From Erwinia rhapontici (GTDB lineage Bacteria; Pseudomonadota; Gammaproteobacteria; Enterobacterales; Enterobacteriaceae), in the NCBI RefSeq assembly GCF_012271765.1, contig NZ_VRKO01000016.1, positions 558,001 through 622,000 on the forward strand: DNA of 64,000 bases. Reading direction: 5' to 3'. The notes beneath the pieces were generated by a model, which ran no database searches, was not told the DNA's origin, and saw only the letters and a program-made list of their open reading frames with translations. Below are positions 11,936-21,963 of the stretch, one piece after another. How positions within the stretch are numbered: the stretch's first letter is position 1; each line of letters opens with the position of its first letter. The translations under genes were made by a program, and so were the position numbers.

Positions 11936-12940
11936 ATGCAGGATTTCCTCACATTAACCCTCAACGGGCACAGCCCTGCGCATTCGGAAGGGCAGAATGC
12001 GCATCTGAGCTGGCGCTGGATTGACGTGGGTATTCTTGAACTGACGCCGAATGAGACGGTGTCGATGGCGCTGGTGGTCTCCGCGGGCATTCATGGTAAT
12101 GAAACGGCCCCCGTAGAGATCCTCGAGCAGCTTCTCGAGCCGCTGTTGCGTGGTGAGCAGCCGCTGTTAACCCGCTTGCTGGTGATTTACGGCAATCCGG
12201 CTGCGCTGCGCCAGAATAAGCGTTATCTGCACGGCGACATGAACCGCATGTTTGGCGGCCGCTGGCAGCAGTATGAGGATTGCCCCGAAGCGCGTCGTGC
12301 CTGGCGGCTGGAGCAGGCAATGGAAAACTTCTGGCAGGCGGGTGAATATGAAGAGGTGCGCTGGCATATCGACATGCACACGGCAATCCGTGGTTCGTAT
12401 CACACCCGTTTCGGTGTGATGCCGCTGCGTGAGACGCCGTGGCCTGAAACCTTTATGGACTGGCTGGCCGCTGCCGGACTGGATGCACTGGTGTTTCACC
12501 GGGCACCGGGCGGGACGTTTACGCATTACAGTAATCAGCATTTCCAGGCTGCCAGCTGTACGCTGGAACTGGGTAAAGCGTTACCCTTCGGTGAGAACGA
12601 TCTGAGCCAGTTTGCGGCTTCTGCGCAGGCGCTGCACGCATTGATCAGCGGCGGCGCATTACCTGAGGTGGCAGAGCCGCCACGCCGCTATCGCGTGTCA
12701 CAGCAAATTACCCGGCTTTCCGAAAAATTTGTATTACATATGAGTCCTGAGACGCTGAACTTCACCGCTTTCCCGCAGGGGGCGCTGTTGGCGGAAGATG
12801 GCGATAAGCGCTATTACGTCCAGCAGGCGCGGGAATTTGTTCTGTTCCCGAACCCTGCTGTCGCCACGGGCTTACGCGCCGGGCTGATGCTGGTGGAAGA
12901 CAGTGCGCATAACGAGGCGCTGGGATCGACGTTACCCTAA
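11936..12940 (+). CDS. astE: Succinylglutamate desuccinylase AstE
   Basis: This 334-residue zinc-dependent hydrolase of the AstE/aspartoacylase family carries GIHGNETAP (His and Glu zinc ligands near residues 54-57) and HIDMHTAI (third ligand). The tail contains the LEDGDKRYYV-like stretch typical of AstE. It splits succinylglutamate into succinate and glutamate, the last step of arginine catabolism. AAGGAG precedes the ATG. It is slightly longer than the E. coli protein (322). The pathway is complete in this window. Confidence 0.94.
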   Translation: MQDFLTLTLNGHSPAHSEGQNAHLSWRWIDVGILELTPNETVSMALVVSAGIHGNETAPVEILEQLLEPLLRGEQPLLTRLLVIYGNPAALRQNKRYLHGDMNRMFGGRWQQYEDCPEARRAWRLEQAMENFWQAGEYEEVRWHIDMHTAIRGSYHTRFGVMPLRETPWPETFMDWLAAAGLDALVFHRAPGGTFTHYSNQHFQAASCTLELGKALPFGENDLSQFAASAQALHALISGGALPEVAEPPRRYRVSQQITRLSEKFVLHMSPETLNFTAFPQGALLAEDGDKRYYVQQAREFVLFPNPAVATGLRAGLMLVEDSAHNEALGSTLP

Positions 12941-13068
12941 GGGAATGCGATAGAATGCGGCCGGACCACGGTCGCACTTTTATTGCGCTCTGCTGGTGTG
13001 GTTCATTGCACAGTAACAGGTAAAGACGCTAACTTTTTCCTTCCGCTATTCTGCCTTCCGTATTACAC

Positions 13069-13085
13069 TTCTCCATAATCTCTGC
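13069..13085 (+). promoter_or_regulatory. BaeR-type box (distal) upstream of spy
   Basis: TTCTCCATAATCTCTGC matches the first two thirds of the BaeR box (TTTTTCTCCATDATTGGC). Together with the box at 13139 it suggests BaeSR envelope-stress control of spy. Confidence 0.5.
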
Positions 13086-13138
13086 ATAAATCCCCGTAAA
13101 TTCATACTCTTTTGCAATTCCTCACCGAATCCTTCGCA

Positions 13139-13159
13139 TTGTCTCCATGATTGGCGATA
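13139..13159 (+). promoter_or_regulatory. BaeR box (proximal) upstream of spy
   Basis: The bases at 13141-13156 read TCTCCATGATTGGC within a near-perfect copy of the BaeR consensus. It sits about 125 bp before the spy start. BaeR and CpxR activate spy in E. coli. Confidence 0.75.
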
Positions 13160-13281
13160 GATTGTCTTTTATGCTTTCACGGCTTTACTCTGCCTCTGAG
13201 TACTTGACGTTCAGCGTCGTAAACTTGCTTTCGACATCACGACAACTGAATTGCCACAGACTGAAATATAAGGACAATATT

Positions 13282-13770
13282 ATGCGTAAATTATCTTCTT
13301 TCGTTGTAGCCGCTACACTGGCCTTGGGTACTGCTGGTATCGTTCATGCCGCAGCGGATACCTTAACCCCCCCGCCAGCGGGCGCTGAAAAACCGATGAT
13401 GCATAAGCCACCACGCCATGGCGGTATGCATGAAATGTTCAAGGGGCTGAATTTGACGGATGCGCAGAAACAACAGATGCGCACCATTATGAAAGAGTCG
13501 CACAAAGAGATGGAGCGTCCTTCCCTGGAAGAGCGTCGTGCGATACACAGCATTATCGCAGCAGACAGCTTCGACCGGACTAAAGCGGAAGCCCAGGCAA
13601 CGGAGATGTCGGCGAACGGCAAAGCGCGCGCACTGTCGATGCTGGAAACGCAGAACAAACTGTATAACGTGCTGACTCCTGAGCAGAAAAAACAGTTTAA
13701 TCAGAATTTTGAGAAACGTCTGACAGAAAAACCACAGCATGAAGGTAAAATGCTTCCTGCAGACGACTAA
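13282..13770 (+). CDS. spy: Periplasmic chaperone Spy
   Basis: This 162-residue protein matches E. coli Spy (161). It has a signal peptide (MRKLSSFVVAATLALGTAGIVHA, cleavage about 23), then a charged helical cradle with LNLTDAQKQQMRTIM and the LTPEQKKQF repeat (two LTxxQ motifs of the CpxP/Spy family). It is an ATP-independent chaperone that suppresses aggregation in the periplasm. The ATG at 13282 has AAGGA upstream; a longer in-frame start at 13147 would lie inside the BaeR box and give no signal peptide at the N-terminus, so it was rejected. It is next to astE as in E. coli, but ves, its usual neighbour, is missing. Confidence 0.92.
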   Translation: MRKLSSFVVAATLALGTAGIVHAAADTLTPPPAGAEKPMMHKPPRHGGMHEMFKGLNLTDAQKQQMRTIMKESHKEMERPSLEERRAIHSIIAADSFDRTKAEAQATEMSANGKARALSMLETQNKLYNVLTPEQKKQFNQNFEKRLTEKPQHEGKMLPADD

Positions 13771-13792
13771 ACCTCGCTGACATAGATTGGAG

Positions 13793-13847
13793 ACCGCCGA
13801 CGTTGCCCACCTTGCCTGAATGGCGGTGGTCAGCGTCGGCGGTTTTG
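13793..13847. terminator. terminator between convergent spy and cho
   Basis: ACCGCCGACG (13793-13802) pairs perfectly with CGTCGGCGGT (13834-13843), with further pairing inside and TTTTGTTT after it on the plus strand. It lies in the only gap between the two convergent genes. Confidence 0.75.
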
Positions 13848-13848
13848 T

Positions 13849-14715
13849 TTACAGGGGCAGGGGGATCACGGGCAGTTTGCCCGAGAGCAGCGGTTTGCAA
13901 AGGATTTTGTAGCCATCGCTGTCAAATCCTGGCGGCGTTTTGCACAGTGCGACGGCGTCTTCCAGTTCGCTGACCGATCCCAGATACAGCCAGTTATTGA
14001 TCACATGTATCTGCTTTTGCATCTCTCCCTCTTCAATCACCGCCACTGCGCCAGGCCATGGCCAGCACTGAAGCCGTACGGCTTCCAGCGCGGCCAGTAA
14101 ACGCTGCTGATGTTCCTCGGGTGGCTCTTTACCGCAGCAGGCACCTGCACAGCGCTTCAGGGCAAAACGAAAGCAGGCTCGTCCTTTGCTTAACGGCTCC
14201 AGACCCAGCAGGCCGTAACAGAGCTGTTGTTCATCGGCGATCTTCTGCAGCGTAGCCAGCGCAGCGCGGCGATGTGCATACAGACCAAACAGATTCGATG
14301 TATGGGAAAAATCGACCTCTTTGGCATAGACTACGTCGGGCCGACCCTCACGGATTTGCAGTGCGCAGAGCTGGCGGTTTTTGCGCAGGCGCTTATTAAA
14401 CAGCGGTTGCTGTAGCTTGATCATCTGTGCTTCCAGCAACAGAGCGCCCATCTCTCCGGCGGTAGGAATAAAACTGATGCGCCTGGCCTGATACAGCATT
14501 CTTGCCTCGGCTGGGGTGCGCAGGTGCGACAGCACGCGGCTGCGGATATTGACACTTTTGCCGATATAGAGCGGCAGTCTGTCGCTTTCGCCGTGGAAGG
14601 TATACACACCGGGCAGGGCGGGGAGACTGGAAAGCCACGGACGGAGTTGCTCGGGGTATTGGTAGAGGGTTTCTGCCTCGAAAACAGGGCGACGGCTGGC
14701 TATTTTTTTTGTCAC
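13849..14715 (-). CDS. cho: Excinuclease Cho (UvrC-like endonuclease)
   Basis: This 288-residue protein has an N-terminal GIY-YIG nuclease domain (GVY 36-38, YIG 50-52, then RSRVLSHL and the EMGALLLEAQMIKLQQPLFN motif) as in UvrC. The C-terminal half continues the homology to E. coli Cho (295). Cho makes 3' incisions near bulky DNA lesions together with UvrAB. A LexA box lies just upstream. Gene order cho-nadE matches E. coli. Confidence 0.93.
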   Translation of the reverse strand: MTKKIASRRPVFEAETLYQYPEQLRPWLSSLPALPGVYTFHGESDRLPLYIGKSVNIRSRVLSHLRTPAEARMLYQARRISFIPTAGEMGALLLEAQMIKLQQPLFNKRLRKNRQLCALQIREGRPDVVYAKEVDFSHTSNLFGLYAHRRAALATLQKIADEQQLCYGLLGLEPLSKGRACFRFALKRCAGACCGKEPPEEHQQRLLAALEAVRLQCWPWPGAVAVIEEGEMQKQIHVINNWLYLGSVSELEDAVALCKTPPGFDSDGYKILCKPLLSGKLPVIPLPL

Positions 14716-14728
14716 TCACGACTCCACT

Positions 14729-14748
14729 TACTGGTTACTTGTACAGTG
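14729..14748 (-). promoter_or_regulatory. LexA (SOS) box of cho
   Basis: TACTGGTTACTTGTACAGTG has CTG-N10-CAG with correct flanks and lies 14 bp before the cho start. cho is a known SOS gene in E. coli. Confidence 0.75.
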
Positions 14749-14767
14749 TAGCAGTGAATGCAGGGAT

Positions 14768-14802
14768 GAAAAAGCAGCGGGGTGGCAGGATGCCGCCCCG
14801 CT
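14768..14802 (-). terminator. terminator after nadE
   Basis: On the minus strand AGCGGGGCGGC pairs with GCCACCCCGCT and is followed by GCTTTTTC, directly after the nadE stop. Confidence 0.8.
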
Positions 14803-14807
14803 GAGGG

Positions 14808-15635
14808 TTATTTCTTCCAGAAATCGTCGAAGACGGTAATCGGTGGGCGACGTTTATGCTCCGTTTTCAGATACCAGCTTTCAATGGTTTTCGCCGCGCT
14901 GGCATCGATCGTTTCGCCTTGAAGATAACGATCGATCATCTCATAGGTCACGCCCAGCGCGACTTCATCCTGCAAACCTGGACGGTCATCTTCCAGGTCG
15001 GCCGTAGGCTGTTTCAGATAGAGATGTTCCGGGCAACCCAGCGCTTTCAATAGCTGTTTTCCCTGGCCTTTGTTGAGACGGAAAATCGGGTTAATGTCCG
15101 TACCGCCATCGCCATACTTGGTGAAAAATCCAGTGACCGCTTCGGCAGCATGATCGGTACCGACCACCACACCTGCTGTCATACCCGCGATGCTGTACTG
15201 AGCTTTCATACGCTCACGGGCTTTCTCATTACCACGAATAAAATCAGACAGCGTAATACCTGCCTCGCGCAGTGCCTGCTCGCTGGCCTGCACCGCCGCC
15301 TTGATGTTAACCGTCAGTACGCGGTCTGGCTGGATAAACGTAATCGCATCCTGGCAATCTTGCTCGTCAGCCTGAATGCCGTGCGGCAGACGTACGGCGA
15401 TAAACTGGTAAGTCGTATCGCCGGTTTCGTCACGCAGTTCGTTGATGGCGGTCTGGCACAGTTTTCCGGTTAACGTAGAGTCCTGACCGCCGCTGATCCC
15501 CAGCACGAGCGTTTTCAGGAACGGATAGGTTTTCAGATACGACTTGAGAAACTCTACGCTGGTGCGAACTTCTTCACGGGCATCAATAGTGGGTTTGACG
15601 CCCAGCGCCTTGATAATGTCCTGTTGCAAAGCCAT
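14808..15635 (-). CDS. nadE: NH3-dependent NAD+ synthetase NadE
   Basis: This 275-residue protein equals E. coli NadE in length. It carries the ATP-pyrophosphatase P-loop SGGQDST (48-54), [22 protein letters not shown], and the conserved end [15 protein letters not shown]. It adenylates and amidates deamido-NAD to NAD+ in the cytoplasm. The ATG at 15635 gives [12 protein letters not shown] as in E. coli and has GAGAGG upstream; the ORF is open further 5' but that extension is not conserved. Confidence 0.96.
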   Translation of the reverse strand: MALQQDIIKALGVKPTIDAREEVRTSVEFLKSYLKTYPFLKTLVLGISGGQDSTLTGKLCQTAINELRDETGDTTYQFIAVRLPHGIQADEQDCQDAITFIQPDRVLTVNIKAAVQASEQALREAGITLSDFIRGNEKARERMKAQYSIAGMTAGVVVGTDHAAEAVTGFFTKYGDGGTDINPIFRLNKGQGKQLLKALGCPEHLYLKQPTADLEDDRPGLQDEVALGVTYEMIDRYLQGETIDASAAKTIESWYLKTEHKRRPPITVFDDFWKK

Positions 15636-15750
15636 TGACCTCTCCTCAGATTCAGCGCCGACAGACGGCGGCCAGATGCATTTTTGTCTGTTAAAGCTAA
15701 CCTGCATGGCGCGAAACAACAAATACTTATTCGCGCCACACGCTGATATA

Positions 15751-16941
15751 TCAGGCGTTTTTCGGTTTCACTGCCAGCAGGGTAAACATCAATATGGCCA
15801 GCATATAGCAACCGAATATGGTGGCGGTCATGGTCAGTACCGATGTGCCGCCAATGCCAGTTACCGGCACGCTGATGCCGCCCAGGGTAAACATGGTGAC
15901 GCCAATCACCGCTGAGGCGCTGCCCGCCCGGTGACCCTGGCTTTGCATCGCCAGCGATGACGCGGTGACGGAAATGACCCCGTTACTGGCCACGCTAAAG
16001 AACAGCGCAACCAGCACCAGCGGCAGAGCCGCGCCGCTTAAACCTGCCAGCAGCAAACTACTGGATGAGATAAACGCCAGTGTCAGACCACCTTTCAGCA
16101 CCCGGTATTCACCCCAAAGCGGGCAGAGACGGGCACTGACCTGTGATGCAATTATCAGGCCGACACCGTTCGCAGCAAAACATAAACTGAAGGCCTGCGG
16201 CGACAGTTGGTAGACTTGTTGCAACACGAAAGGGGAGGCGCCGATGTAAGCGAACATGCCGGACATCATAAAGCCCTGAGTCAGGCAGAATCCCATAAAC
16301 GGACGATGAGTGACCACCTGACCTAAGGCGGCCCACGCAGAGAAGATACTGCCCTCGCTACGTCGTTCCGGGGGCAGAGTTTCATGCAGCTTGATACGTG
16401 CCAGAATAAACAGCAGCAGTGCGATGAGTGCGATGACCATAAACAGGCCCCGCCAGTCGAGGAAGGCCATCAGTGCGCCACCCATCACCGGGGCGGCAAT
16501 CGGGGCCAGTCCGTTCACCAGCATCAACAGGGCGAAGAAGCGGGTTAACTCGTGCCCGCTATACATATCGCGAGCGATAGCACGTGACAGAACCGCGCCG
16601 CCGGCGCCGGACAATCCTTCAAACAGGCGTGCCAGCAGAAGCTGGTGGATATCCTGCGCCAGCGCACAGCCGATCGATGCCACCAGCAGCAATACCAGTG
16701 ACAGCAGCAAAGGACGAATGCGGCCATATTTATCACTCAAGGGGCCAAAAAACAGCTGCCCAAGACCGAGGCCAAGCAACCCGGCGGTCAGGCTCAGCTG
16801 GGCAGTGGCCGTTGGGGTGTTCAGGTCCGTGGCCAACTCTGGCAGAGCGGGCAGATAGAGGTCGATGCAAAGCGGGCCCAGGGCCGCCAGCAGTCCGAGC
16901 GTGATGGCATAGCCAAGACGTTTGGGGTGTACAGGTGTCAT
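15751..16941 (-). CDS. MFS multidrug efflux transporter, Bcr/CflA type
   Basis: This 396-residue protein has about 12 hydrophobic segments and the Bcr/CflA signatures: DLYLPALP in the first helix, [18 protein letters not shown] (motif A, about residues 62-79), and [15 protein letters not shown] in helix 5. Drug:H+ antiport at the inner membrane is the family activity; the substrate is unknown. Its start overlaps the stop of the TetR gene upstream by 4 bp, so the two form an operon. This pair is not present between nadE and osmE in E. coli. Confidence 0.87.
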   Translation of the reverse strand: MTPVHPKRLGYAITLGLLAALGPLCIDLYLPALPELATDLNTPTATAQLSLTAGLLGLGLGQLFFGPLSDKYGRIRPLLLSLVLLLVASIGCALAQDIHQLLLARLFEGLSGAGGAVLSRAIARDMYSGHELTRFFALLMLVNGLAPIAAPVMGGALMAFLDWRGLFMVIALIALLLFILARIKLHETLPPERRSEGSIFSAWAALGQVVTHRPFMGFCLTQGFMMSGMFAYIGASPFVLQQVYQLSPQAFSLCFAANGVGLIIASQVSARLCPLWGEYRVLKGGLTLAFISSSSLLLAGLSGAALPLVLVALFFSVASNGVISVTASSLAMQSQGHRAGSASAVIGVTMFTLGGISVPVTGIGGTSVLTMTATIFGCYMLAILMFTLLAVKPKNA

Positions 16942-17522
16942 GATTCCTCTGATTTAAAAAGAAGGTCGTTAATGTGTTGATATAAGGTGTAGAGGCGCTC
17001 GGGTGAGGCTTTTTGCGGTGTCAGCCGACGATAAGAGGTGCCTTCAACCATCACGGCGAGGATCTCGACGCTGGCCCGAACCCGTTCGGCACTGAATTCG
17101 GGATGCAGGCGGGCAACTTTCTGACAGGCATGGCTGAACATGCGCTCATCAGCATCAGCTATCATTTGTGCCACGCGCGGGTTACGGGTGGCTTCGGCAG
17201 CCACTTCCACCATCAGCGCTTCATCATCTTCATCCTGAGCTTCACGCCATGCCAGCATCCTTGCCAGATGAATATTGCTGCTGGTGGCGAGCATCTCCTG
17301 CACACGGGAGTCAATAATTCGCTTCACGATTTCCTGGATAATCGCATCTTTATTGGTGAAATAACGATAAATCTGGCCGACACTCAACTGCGCTTCAGTG
17401 GCCAGTTGCGCCATACTGGCGGCATGAAAACCATGCTGACGGAAACAGCGACGGGCGGCGATAATGATTTCATCCTGGCGCAGACGATGGCGGGCATCAC
17501 GGGCTTCTGTTTGCAGGCTCAC
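16938..17522 (-). CDS. TetR/AcrR-family transcriptional regulator
   Basis: This 194-residue protein has an N-terminal TetR helix-turn-helix (residues about 15-62: IIIAARRCFRQHGFHAASMAQLATEAQLSVGQIYRYFTNKDAII, quoted in pieces around SVGQIYRYF). A variable C-terminal ligand domain follows. It overlaps the efflux pump gene by ATGA and most likely represses its own operon, relieved by a pump substrate. The 200 bp upstream to osmE must hold the shared promoter; no operator palindrome was confidently identified. Confidence 0.87.
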   Translation of the reverse strand: MSLQTEARDARHRLRQDEIIIAARRCFRQHGFHAASMAQLATEAQLSVGQIYRYFTNKDAIIQEIVKRIIDSRVQEMLATSSNIHLARMLAWREAQDEDDEALMVEVAAEATRNPRVAQMIADADERMFSHACQKVARLHPEFSAERVRASVEILAVMVEGTSYRRLTPQKASPERLYTLYQHINDLLFKSEES

Positions 17523-17723
17523 TGGTGCTCCACTGTCAGGTAAAACGGTCCTGTAAACGCGGATGACGCAGATCAGGATAGTCAGTGCGAATGTTCATTC
17601 TCAATCTGTAGATTATAAGCACCCTACGGAGGTAACTGATAATAATTTGACGCCAAAAAGTTGAAAAATCTGTATTTCTATTCCAGGCTTAACGTTACAC
17701 GGATAAGACACGAGGAAGAATAA

Positions 17724-18059
17724 ATGCGTAAAATGACGGGATTGATAGGTGCCGCAGTAGCACTGGCTGTGTTATCTGGTTGTACAGCTTACGACCGCGC
17801 TGAAAGCTATGCGACGAAACCAGTCGTACAGGATGTGAAAAAAGGTATGACGCGTCAGCAGGTTCGTGATATTGCCGGCCCACCATCAACCGAAATTACG
17901 ATGGTACATGCGCGTGGTACGTGCCAGACCTATGTGTTGGGTGAACGTGACGGCAAGCAGCAAACCTACTTCGTTAGCTACGCTGACACCGGTCGCGTAA
18001 TGAACTACGGCTTCCAGAGCTGTAAAGAGTACGATACCGATCCTCAGGTTAATCAGTAG
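17724..18059 (+). CDS. osmE: Osmotically inducible lipoprotein OsmE
   Basis: This 111-residue protein has a lipoprotein signal peptide ending in the lipobox LSGC (Cys20) and a SmpA/BamE-like domain with [17 protein letters not shown]. It matches E. coli OsmE. It is an envelope lipoprotein, RpoS-linked in E. coli, of unclear function. GAGGAAG lies before the ATG. A strong bidirectional terminator separates it from the convergent katE. Confidence 0.93.
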   Translation: MRKMTGLIGAAVALAVLSGCTAYDRAESYATKPVVQDVKKGMTRQQVRDIAGPPSTEITMVHARGTCQTYVLGERDGKQQTYFVSYADTGRVMNYGFQSCKEYDTDPQVNQ

Positions 18060-18073
18060 CAGATTGTCTGAAT

Positions 18074-18103
18074 AAAAAGAGGCCACTTCGGTGGCCTTTT
18101 TTT
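18074..18103. terminator. bidirectional terminator between osmE and katE
   Basis: AAAAAGAGGCCAC-TTCG-GTGGCCTTTTTTT is a near-perfect stem with a TTCG tetraloop and T-runs on both strands, serving osmE and, on the other strand, katE. Confidence 0.9.
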
Positions 18104-18125
18104 ATACGGAGTTTTCTTCTGTCGT

Positions 18126-20258
18126 TTATGCCGGAACACTTAATGCTTTCTGGCTGCGTGACCAGATGCGGTGCATCGCCAGTGCCGCGACAAAATCGCT
18201 CATTAATTTACCTTCCGCTTTGCTTTCCGTAATAATGCCTTCCTCCTGTTCGTCGTCAGTCAGACCAAAGTGCGCCGCAAAGCGCCGTGCATCTCCACTC
18301 AGACCGATCACTTTCAGGTGTTTATAAGCCTCCAGAAGGAAATAGCACGCATCGCCGCGCAGCAGCAGCGCATCGATATTGCCATCCGGAACGATGACAG
18401 CATCAAAAGCGAGTGAGGGCAACGCGCTAAAGGTGCCATCCACGGGAAGTGAGGAACCATCGCTGGCGGTTACCTCGCCCATGTGCGCCGCCAGCAGTTT
18501 TGCATGTACGCCATGTTGTTTAAGTGCCAGAAAAATAGCCAGCGTATCAGCAGCATCAACGCCATCGCTGACAAGCAGAGCAACCTGCCGGCCTTTGATA
18601 TTGCCGCTGGGAACAGCATAAAGGCTCAGGCTGGCATCTTTTTTCAGACCATTAATGTCCTTAGGAGGGGCGGTCTGCATCTGCTCATCGGACAGCGTCA
18701 CACCCAGATGTTCAGCCACACCGGTGGCGAGAGAGATATCAATATGCGTCAGCTGATCCACCACGCGTTCGCGGATAGCACTACGGCTCACCTTACTTAA
18801 TTCAAAGGAGAAGGCTTCAATAATGTGCTGCTGTTCTACGGGCATCTGGCTGAGCCAGAACAGCCGTGGCTGAGAGTAATGCTCATCAAATGTGGGGCTG
18901 CGCTCACGGACTTTATGACCCTCAATGCGTTCCTGGTAGCTTTCGAATCCACCCCGCTGAGCCGCAGGAGGGGTTTCCCTCGGCCAGTTGTCATTAATCG
19001 AGTTAGGTTCGTAGTTGGCCGGGTTGGTATCGATATCCATGCGATGCATACCCTGACGCTGAAAGTTGTGATAAGGACACACCGGGCGATTGATGGGAAT
19101 TTCGTGGAAGTTAGGCCCACCAAGACGACTGATTTGCGTATCGGTGTAAGAAAAAAGGCGTCCCTGAAGCAACGGGTCATTGGTGAAGTCCATGCCAGGA
19201 ACGATATGGCCTGGATGGAAGGCGACCTGTTCAGTTTCGGCGAAGAAGTTATCCGGGTTACGGTTCAGTACCATCTTGCCAATCAGCTCTACGGGGACCA
19301 GTTCTTCAGGGATCAGCTTGGTGGCATCCAGCAGATCAAAATCAAAAGCAAACTCATCGCTCTCTTCTACCAGCTGTACGCCCAGTTCGTACTCAGGGAA
19401 ATCACCGGCCTCAATAGACTCCCACAGATCACGACGATGGAAATCCGGATCGCGGCCGCTGAGTTTCTGGGATTCATCCCATAGCAGTGACGCTTTACCT
19501 GCCACCGGTTTCCAGTGAAAACGCACAAAGGTGGCGTGACCTGCGGCATTGATAAAGCGGAAGGTGTGAATACCAAAACCTTCCATAGTGCGATAGCTGC
19601 GCGGGATGCCACGGTCGGACATTGCCCACATAACATTGTGCAGGGTCTCGGGCTGAAGCGAGACATAATCCCAGAAACTGTCATGAGCGCTACCGCCTTG
19701 CGGCATTTCATTATGCGGTTCGGGCTTCACTGCATGGACAAAGTCAGGGAATTTGTGCGCATCCTGAATGAAGAAAACCGGGGTATTGTTACCCACTAAG
19801 TCGAAGACACCTTCATCGGTATAAAACTTGGTGGCGAAACCGCGAATATCGCGCACGGTATCGGCTGAACCCGCACCGCCCTGAACCGTTGAGAAACGGA
19901 CAAAAACGGGGGTAACAGTATCAGGTGAGGTCAGAAAACTGGCTTTAGTGATATCACTCATATCACGGTAGGGCTGGAAATAACCATGTGCAGCCGAACC
20001 GCGCGCATGAACAACCCTTTCCGGAATTCGCTCATGGTCAAAATGGGTGATTTTTTCGCGCAGAATGAAGTCTTCGAGCAGGGTTGGGCCTCGAGTCCCT
20101 GCGCGCAGTGAATTCTGGTCATCCGCGATCCGCGTGCCCTGATTGGTGGTCAGGGGCTGATTTTTTCCGCTCTTGCGAAAGGGGTCAAGTGCATCAACTT
20201 TAGTGTTGGCAGGTGAGGAAAGGTGGCCGCTATCCGGGAGTTCGTTTTTTTTTGACAT
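18126..20258 (-). CDS. katE: Catalase HPII, KatE (monofunctional, large subunit)
   Basis: This 710-residue large-subunit catalase has the distal His in RVVHARGS (His84), the distal Asn in VGNNTP (157/158), the proximal heme Tyr in [17 protein letters not shown], and [10 protein letters not shown]-terminal flavodoxin/GATase1-like domain starts about residue 560 ([13 protein letters not shown]), as in E. coli HPII. It removes H2O2 in stationary phase. It is about 40 residues shorter than E. coli KatE, mostly at the N-terminus. The chb operon and cedA that flank katE in E. coli are absent. Confidence 0.95.
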   Translation of the reverse strand: MSKKNELPDSGHLSSPANTKVDALDPFRKSGKNQPLTTNQGTRIADDQNSLRAGTRGPTLLEDFILREKITHFDHERIPERVVHARGSAAHGYFQPYRDMSDITKASFLTSPDTVTPVFVRFSTVQGGAGSADTVRDIRGFATKFYTDEGVFDLVGNNTPVFFIQDAHKFPDFVHAVKPEPHNEMPQGGSAHDSFWDYVSLQPETLHNVMWAMSDRGIPRSYRTMEGFGIHTFRFINAAGHATFVRFHWKPVAGKASLLWDESQKLSGRDPDFHRRDLWESIEAGDFPEYELGVQLVEESDEFAFDFDLLDATKLIPEELVPVELIGKMVLNRNPDNFFAETEQVAFHPGHIVPGMDFTNDPLLQGRLFSYTDTQISRLGGPNFHEIPINRPVCPYHNFQRQGMHRMDIDTNPANYEPNSINDNWPRETPPAAQRGGFESYQERIEGHKVRERSPTFDEHYSQPRLFWLSQMPVEQQHIIEAFSFELSKVSRSAIRERVVDQLTHIDISLATGVAEHLGVTLSDEQMQTAPPKDINGLKKDASLSLYAVPSGNIKGRQVALLVSDGVDAADTLAIFLALKQHGVHAKLLAAHMGEVTASDGSSLPVDGTFSALPSLAFDAVIVPDGNIDALLLRGDACYFLLEAYKHLKVIGLSGDARRFAAHFGLTDDEQEEGIITESKAEGKLMSDFVAALAMHRIWSRSQKALSVPA

Positions 20259-20361
20259 AATACACTGCTCCAGTGACGGGCTTTCGGGTACCAGTAACTA
20301 TAGAACAGTGAGCGGTATACGCCTGCAAAATGGAGGGATAAGTCAAATTGATGGCAGGAAA

Positions 20362-20390
20362 TAAAAAAGGGCCGGCAGGATACCGGCCCG
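20362..20390 (-). terminator. terminator after tcyP
   Basis: GGGCCGG (20369-20375) pairs with CCGGCCC (20383-20389), and the minus strand continues into a TTTTTTAT tract. It lies 11 bp after the tcyP stop. Confidence 0.85.
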
Positions 20391-20400
20391 TAAACGGCAA

Positions 20401-21798
20401 TTAACGGTGAGCTAATTCGGCTTCGTTATCCGCATCGGTATTCAAAATCTTCTTATCCGTTTGCTTCAGCCACTGACTGGTCAGCGTTCCGGCAGTCATG
20501 GAGCCGTTAACGTTCAGCGCAGTACGCCCCATATCGATCAGCGGTTCGATGGAGATCAGCAAAGCGACCAGGGTGACAGGCAGGCCCATCGCCGGCAGTA
20601 CGATCAGAGCAGCAAAGGTGGCACCGCCGCCAACGCCTGCCACACCCGCAGAACTGAGGGTGACAATGCCTATCAACGTGGCAATCCACATCGGTTCGAA
20701 CGGGTTGATGCCAACGGTTGGCGCAACCATCACTGCCAGCATGGTCGGATAGAGACCGGCACAGCCGTTCTGACCGATAGTGGCACCGAATGAGGCGGCA
20801 AAGCTGGCGATGGATTCAGGAATACCCAGACGGCGGGTTTGAGCCTCAACGCTCAGCGGGATAGTGGCGGCACTGGAACGGCTGGTGAAGGCAAAGGTAA
20901 TCACTGGCCACACTTTGCGGAAGAAGCGCAGTGGATTTACACCGTTAACCGACAGCAGCAGGGCGTGCACGGCGAACATAATCGCCAGGCCAAGATAGGA
21001 TGCCAGCACGAAGCTACCCAGTTTAATAATGTCGCTGAGGTTGGATGTGGCGACGACTTTGGTCATCAGCGCCAGCACGCCGTACGGCGTCAGCTTCATA
21101 ATCAGGCGGACCAGCTTCATCACCCACGCTTGCAGCGTATCGATGGCTTTCAGAACACGCTGACCTTTTTCGGCATCATCCTTCAGCAGTTGCAGCGCGG
21201 CAACACCGAGGAAGGCCGCGAAGATCACCACGCTGATAATTGACGTCGGATTGGCACCGGTCAGATCGGCAAACGGATTCTTCGGAACAAAAGAGAGCAA
21301 CAGCTGCGGCGCACTGAGGTCAGCAACTTTGCCGACGTAATTATTTTGGATCGCAGCCAGACGCGCACTTTCCTGCACACCCTGCACCAGTCCACTGGCA
21401 TTCAGGCCAAACAGCCAGGTAACAAAGATCCCGACTGCCGCTGAAATCGCGGTAGTGAACAGCAGAACACCAATCGTCAGCAGGCTGATTTTACCCAGTG
21501 ATGACGCGTTGTGCAGACGGGCAACTGCGCTGAGGATAGAGGCAAATACCAGCGGCATAACAATCATTTGTAACAGCTGAACATAGCCGTTACCGACGAG
21601 GTTAAACCAGCTGACCGACTCTTTAATGATCGGGCTGTTTTCGCCGTAGATCGCGTGAAGGGCCAGCCCGAACAGTACCCCGATCACCAGACCGAACAGC
21701 ACTTTCTTTGACAGGCTCCAACCTGTGCGACCGGTTTTTGCTACCAGCAGCAGCAGGGCGACAAACGCCACAAGGTTAATGATTAGCGGAAAGTTCAT
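20401..21798 (-). CDS. tcyP: L-cystine:H+/Na+ symporter TcyP (YdjN)
   Basis: This 465-residue dicarboxylate/amino acid:cation symporter (SDF family) has about eight membrane helices. It shows the hairpin motif [15 protein letters not shown] and [17 protein letters not shown]. It closely matches E. coli YdjN/TcyP, the low-affinity cystine importer. The start [10 protein letters not shown] at 21798 matches E. coli and has GGGAGA upstream; another ATG lies 6 bases earlier. It sits between katE and ydjM as expected. Confidence 0.93.
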   Translation of the reverse strand: MNFPLIINLVAFVALLLLVAKTGRTGWSLSKKVLFGLVIGVLFGLALHAIYGENSPIIKESVSWFNLVGNGYVQLLQMIVMPLVFASILSAVARLHNASSLGKISLLTIGVLLFTTAISAAVGIFVTWLFGLNASGLVQGVQESARLAAIQNNYVGKVADLSAPQLLLSFVPKNPFADLTGANPTSIISVVIFAAFLGVAALQLLKDDAEKGQRVLKAIDTLQAWVMKLVRLIMKLTPYGVLALMTKVVATSNLSDIIKLGSFVLASYLGLAIMFAVHALLLSVNGVNPLRFFRKVWPVITFAFTSRSSAATIPLSVEAQTRRLGIPESIASFAASFGATIGQNGCAGLYPTMLAVMVAPTVGINPFEPMWIATLIGIVTLSSAGVAGVGGGATFAALIVLPAMGLPVTLVALLISIEPLIDMGRTALNVNGSMTAGTLTSQWLKQTDKKILNTDADNEAELAHR

Positions 21799-21963
21799 TC
21801 CCATTTTCTCCCAATAAATACGGACTACAATGTCGCCATGCTGGTGACAATTAATTTTTGACGCGCAGAAAGTAAAAACAGTGGCGGAATGGTATCAGCT
21901 ACTTATGGTGCAGCCTTATATCCAGATGGAATTATTTATAACTTTTCGGTGTTATTTGAACAC

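Noticed and set aside
13147..13281. 45-codon N-terminal extension of spy
   Set aside because: Its start falls inside the proximal BaeR box and it would bury the signal peptide; the ATG at 13282 has a good ribosome site.
18825..19484. 219-codon plus-strand frame opposite katE
   Set aside because: It is antisense to the catalytic domain of a conserved catalase; no domain was recognised.
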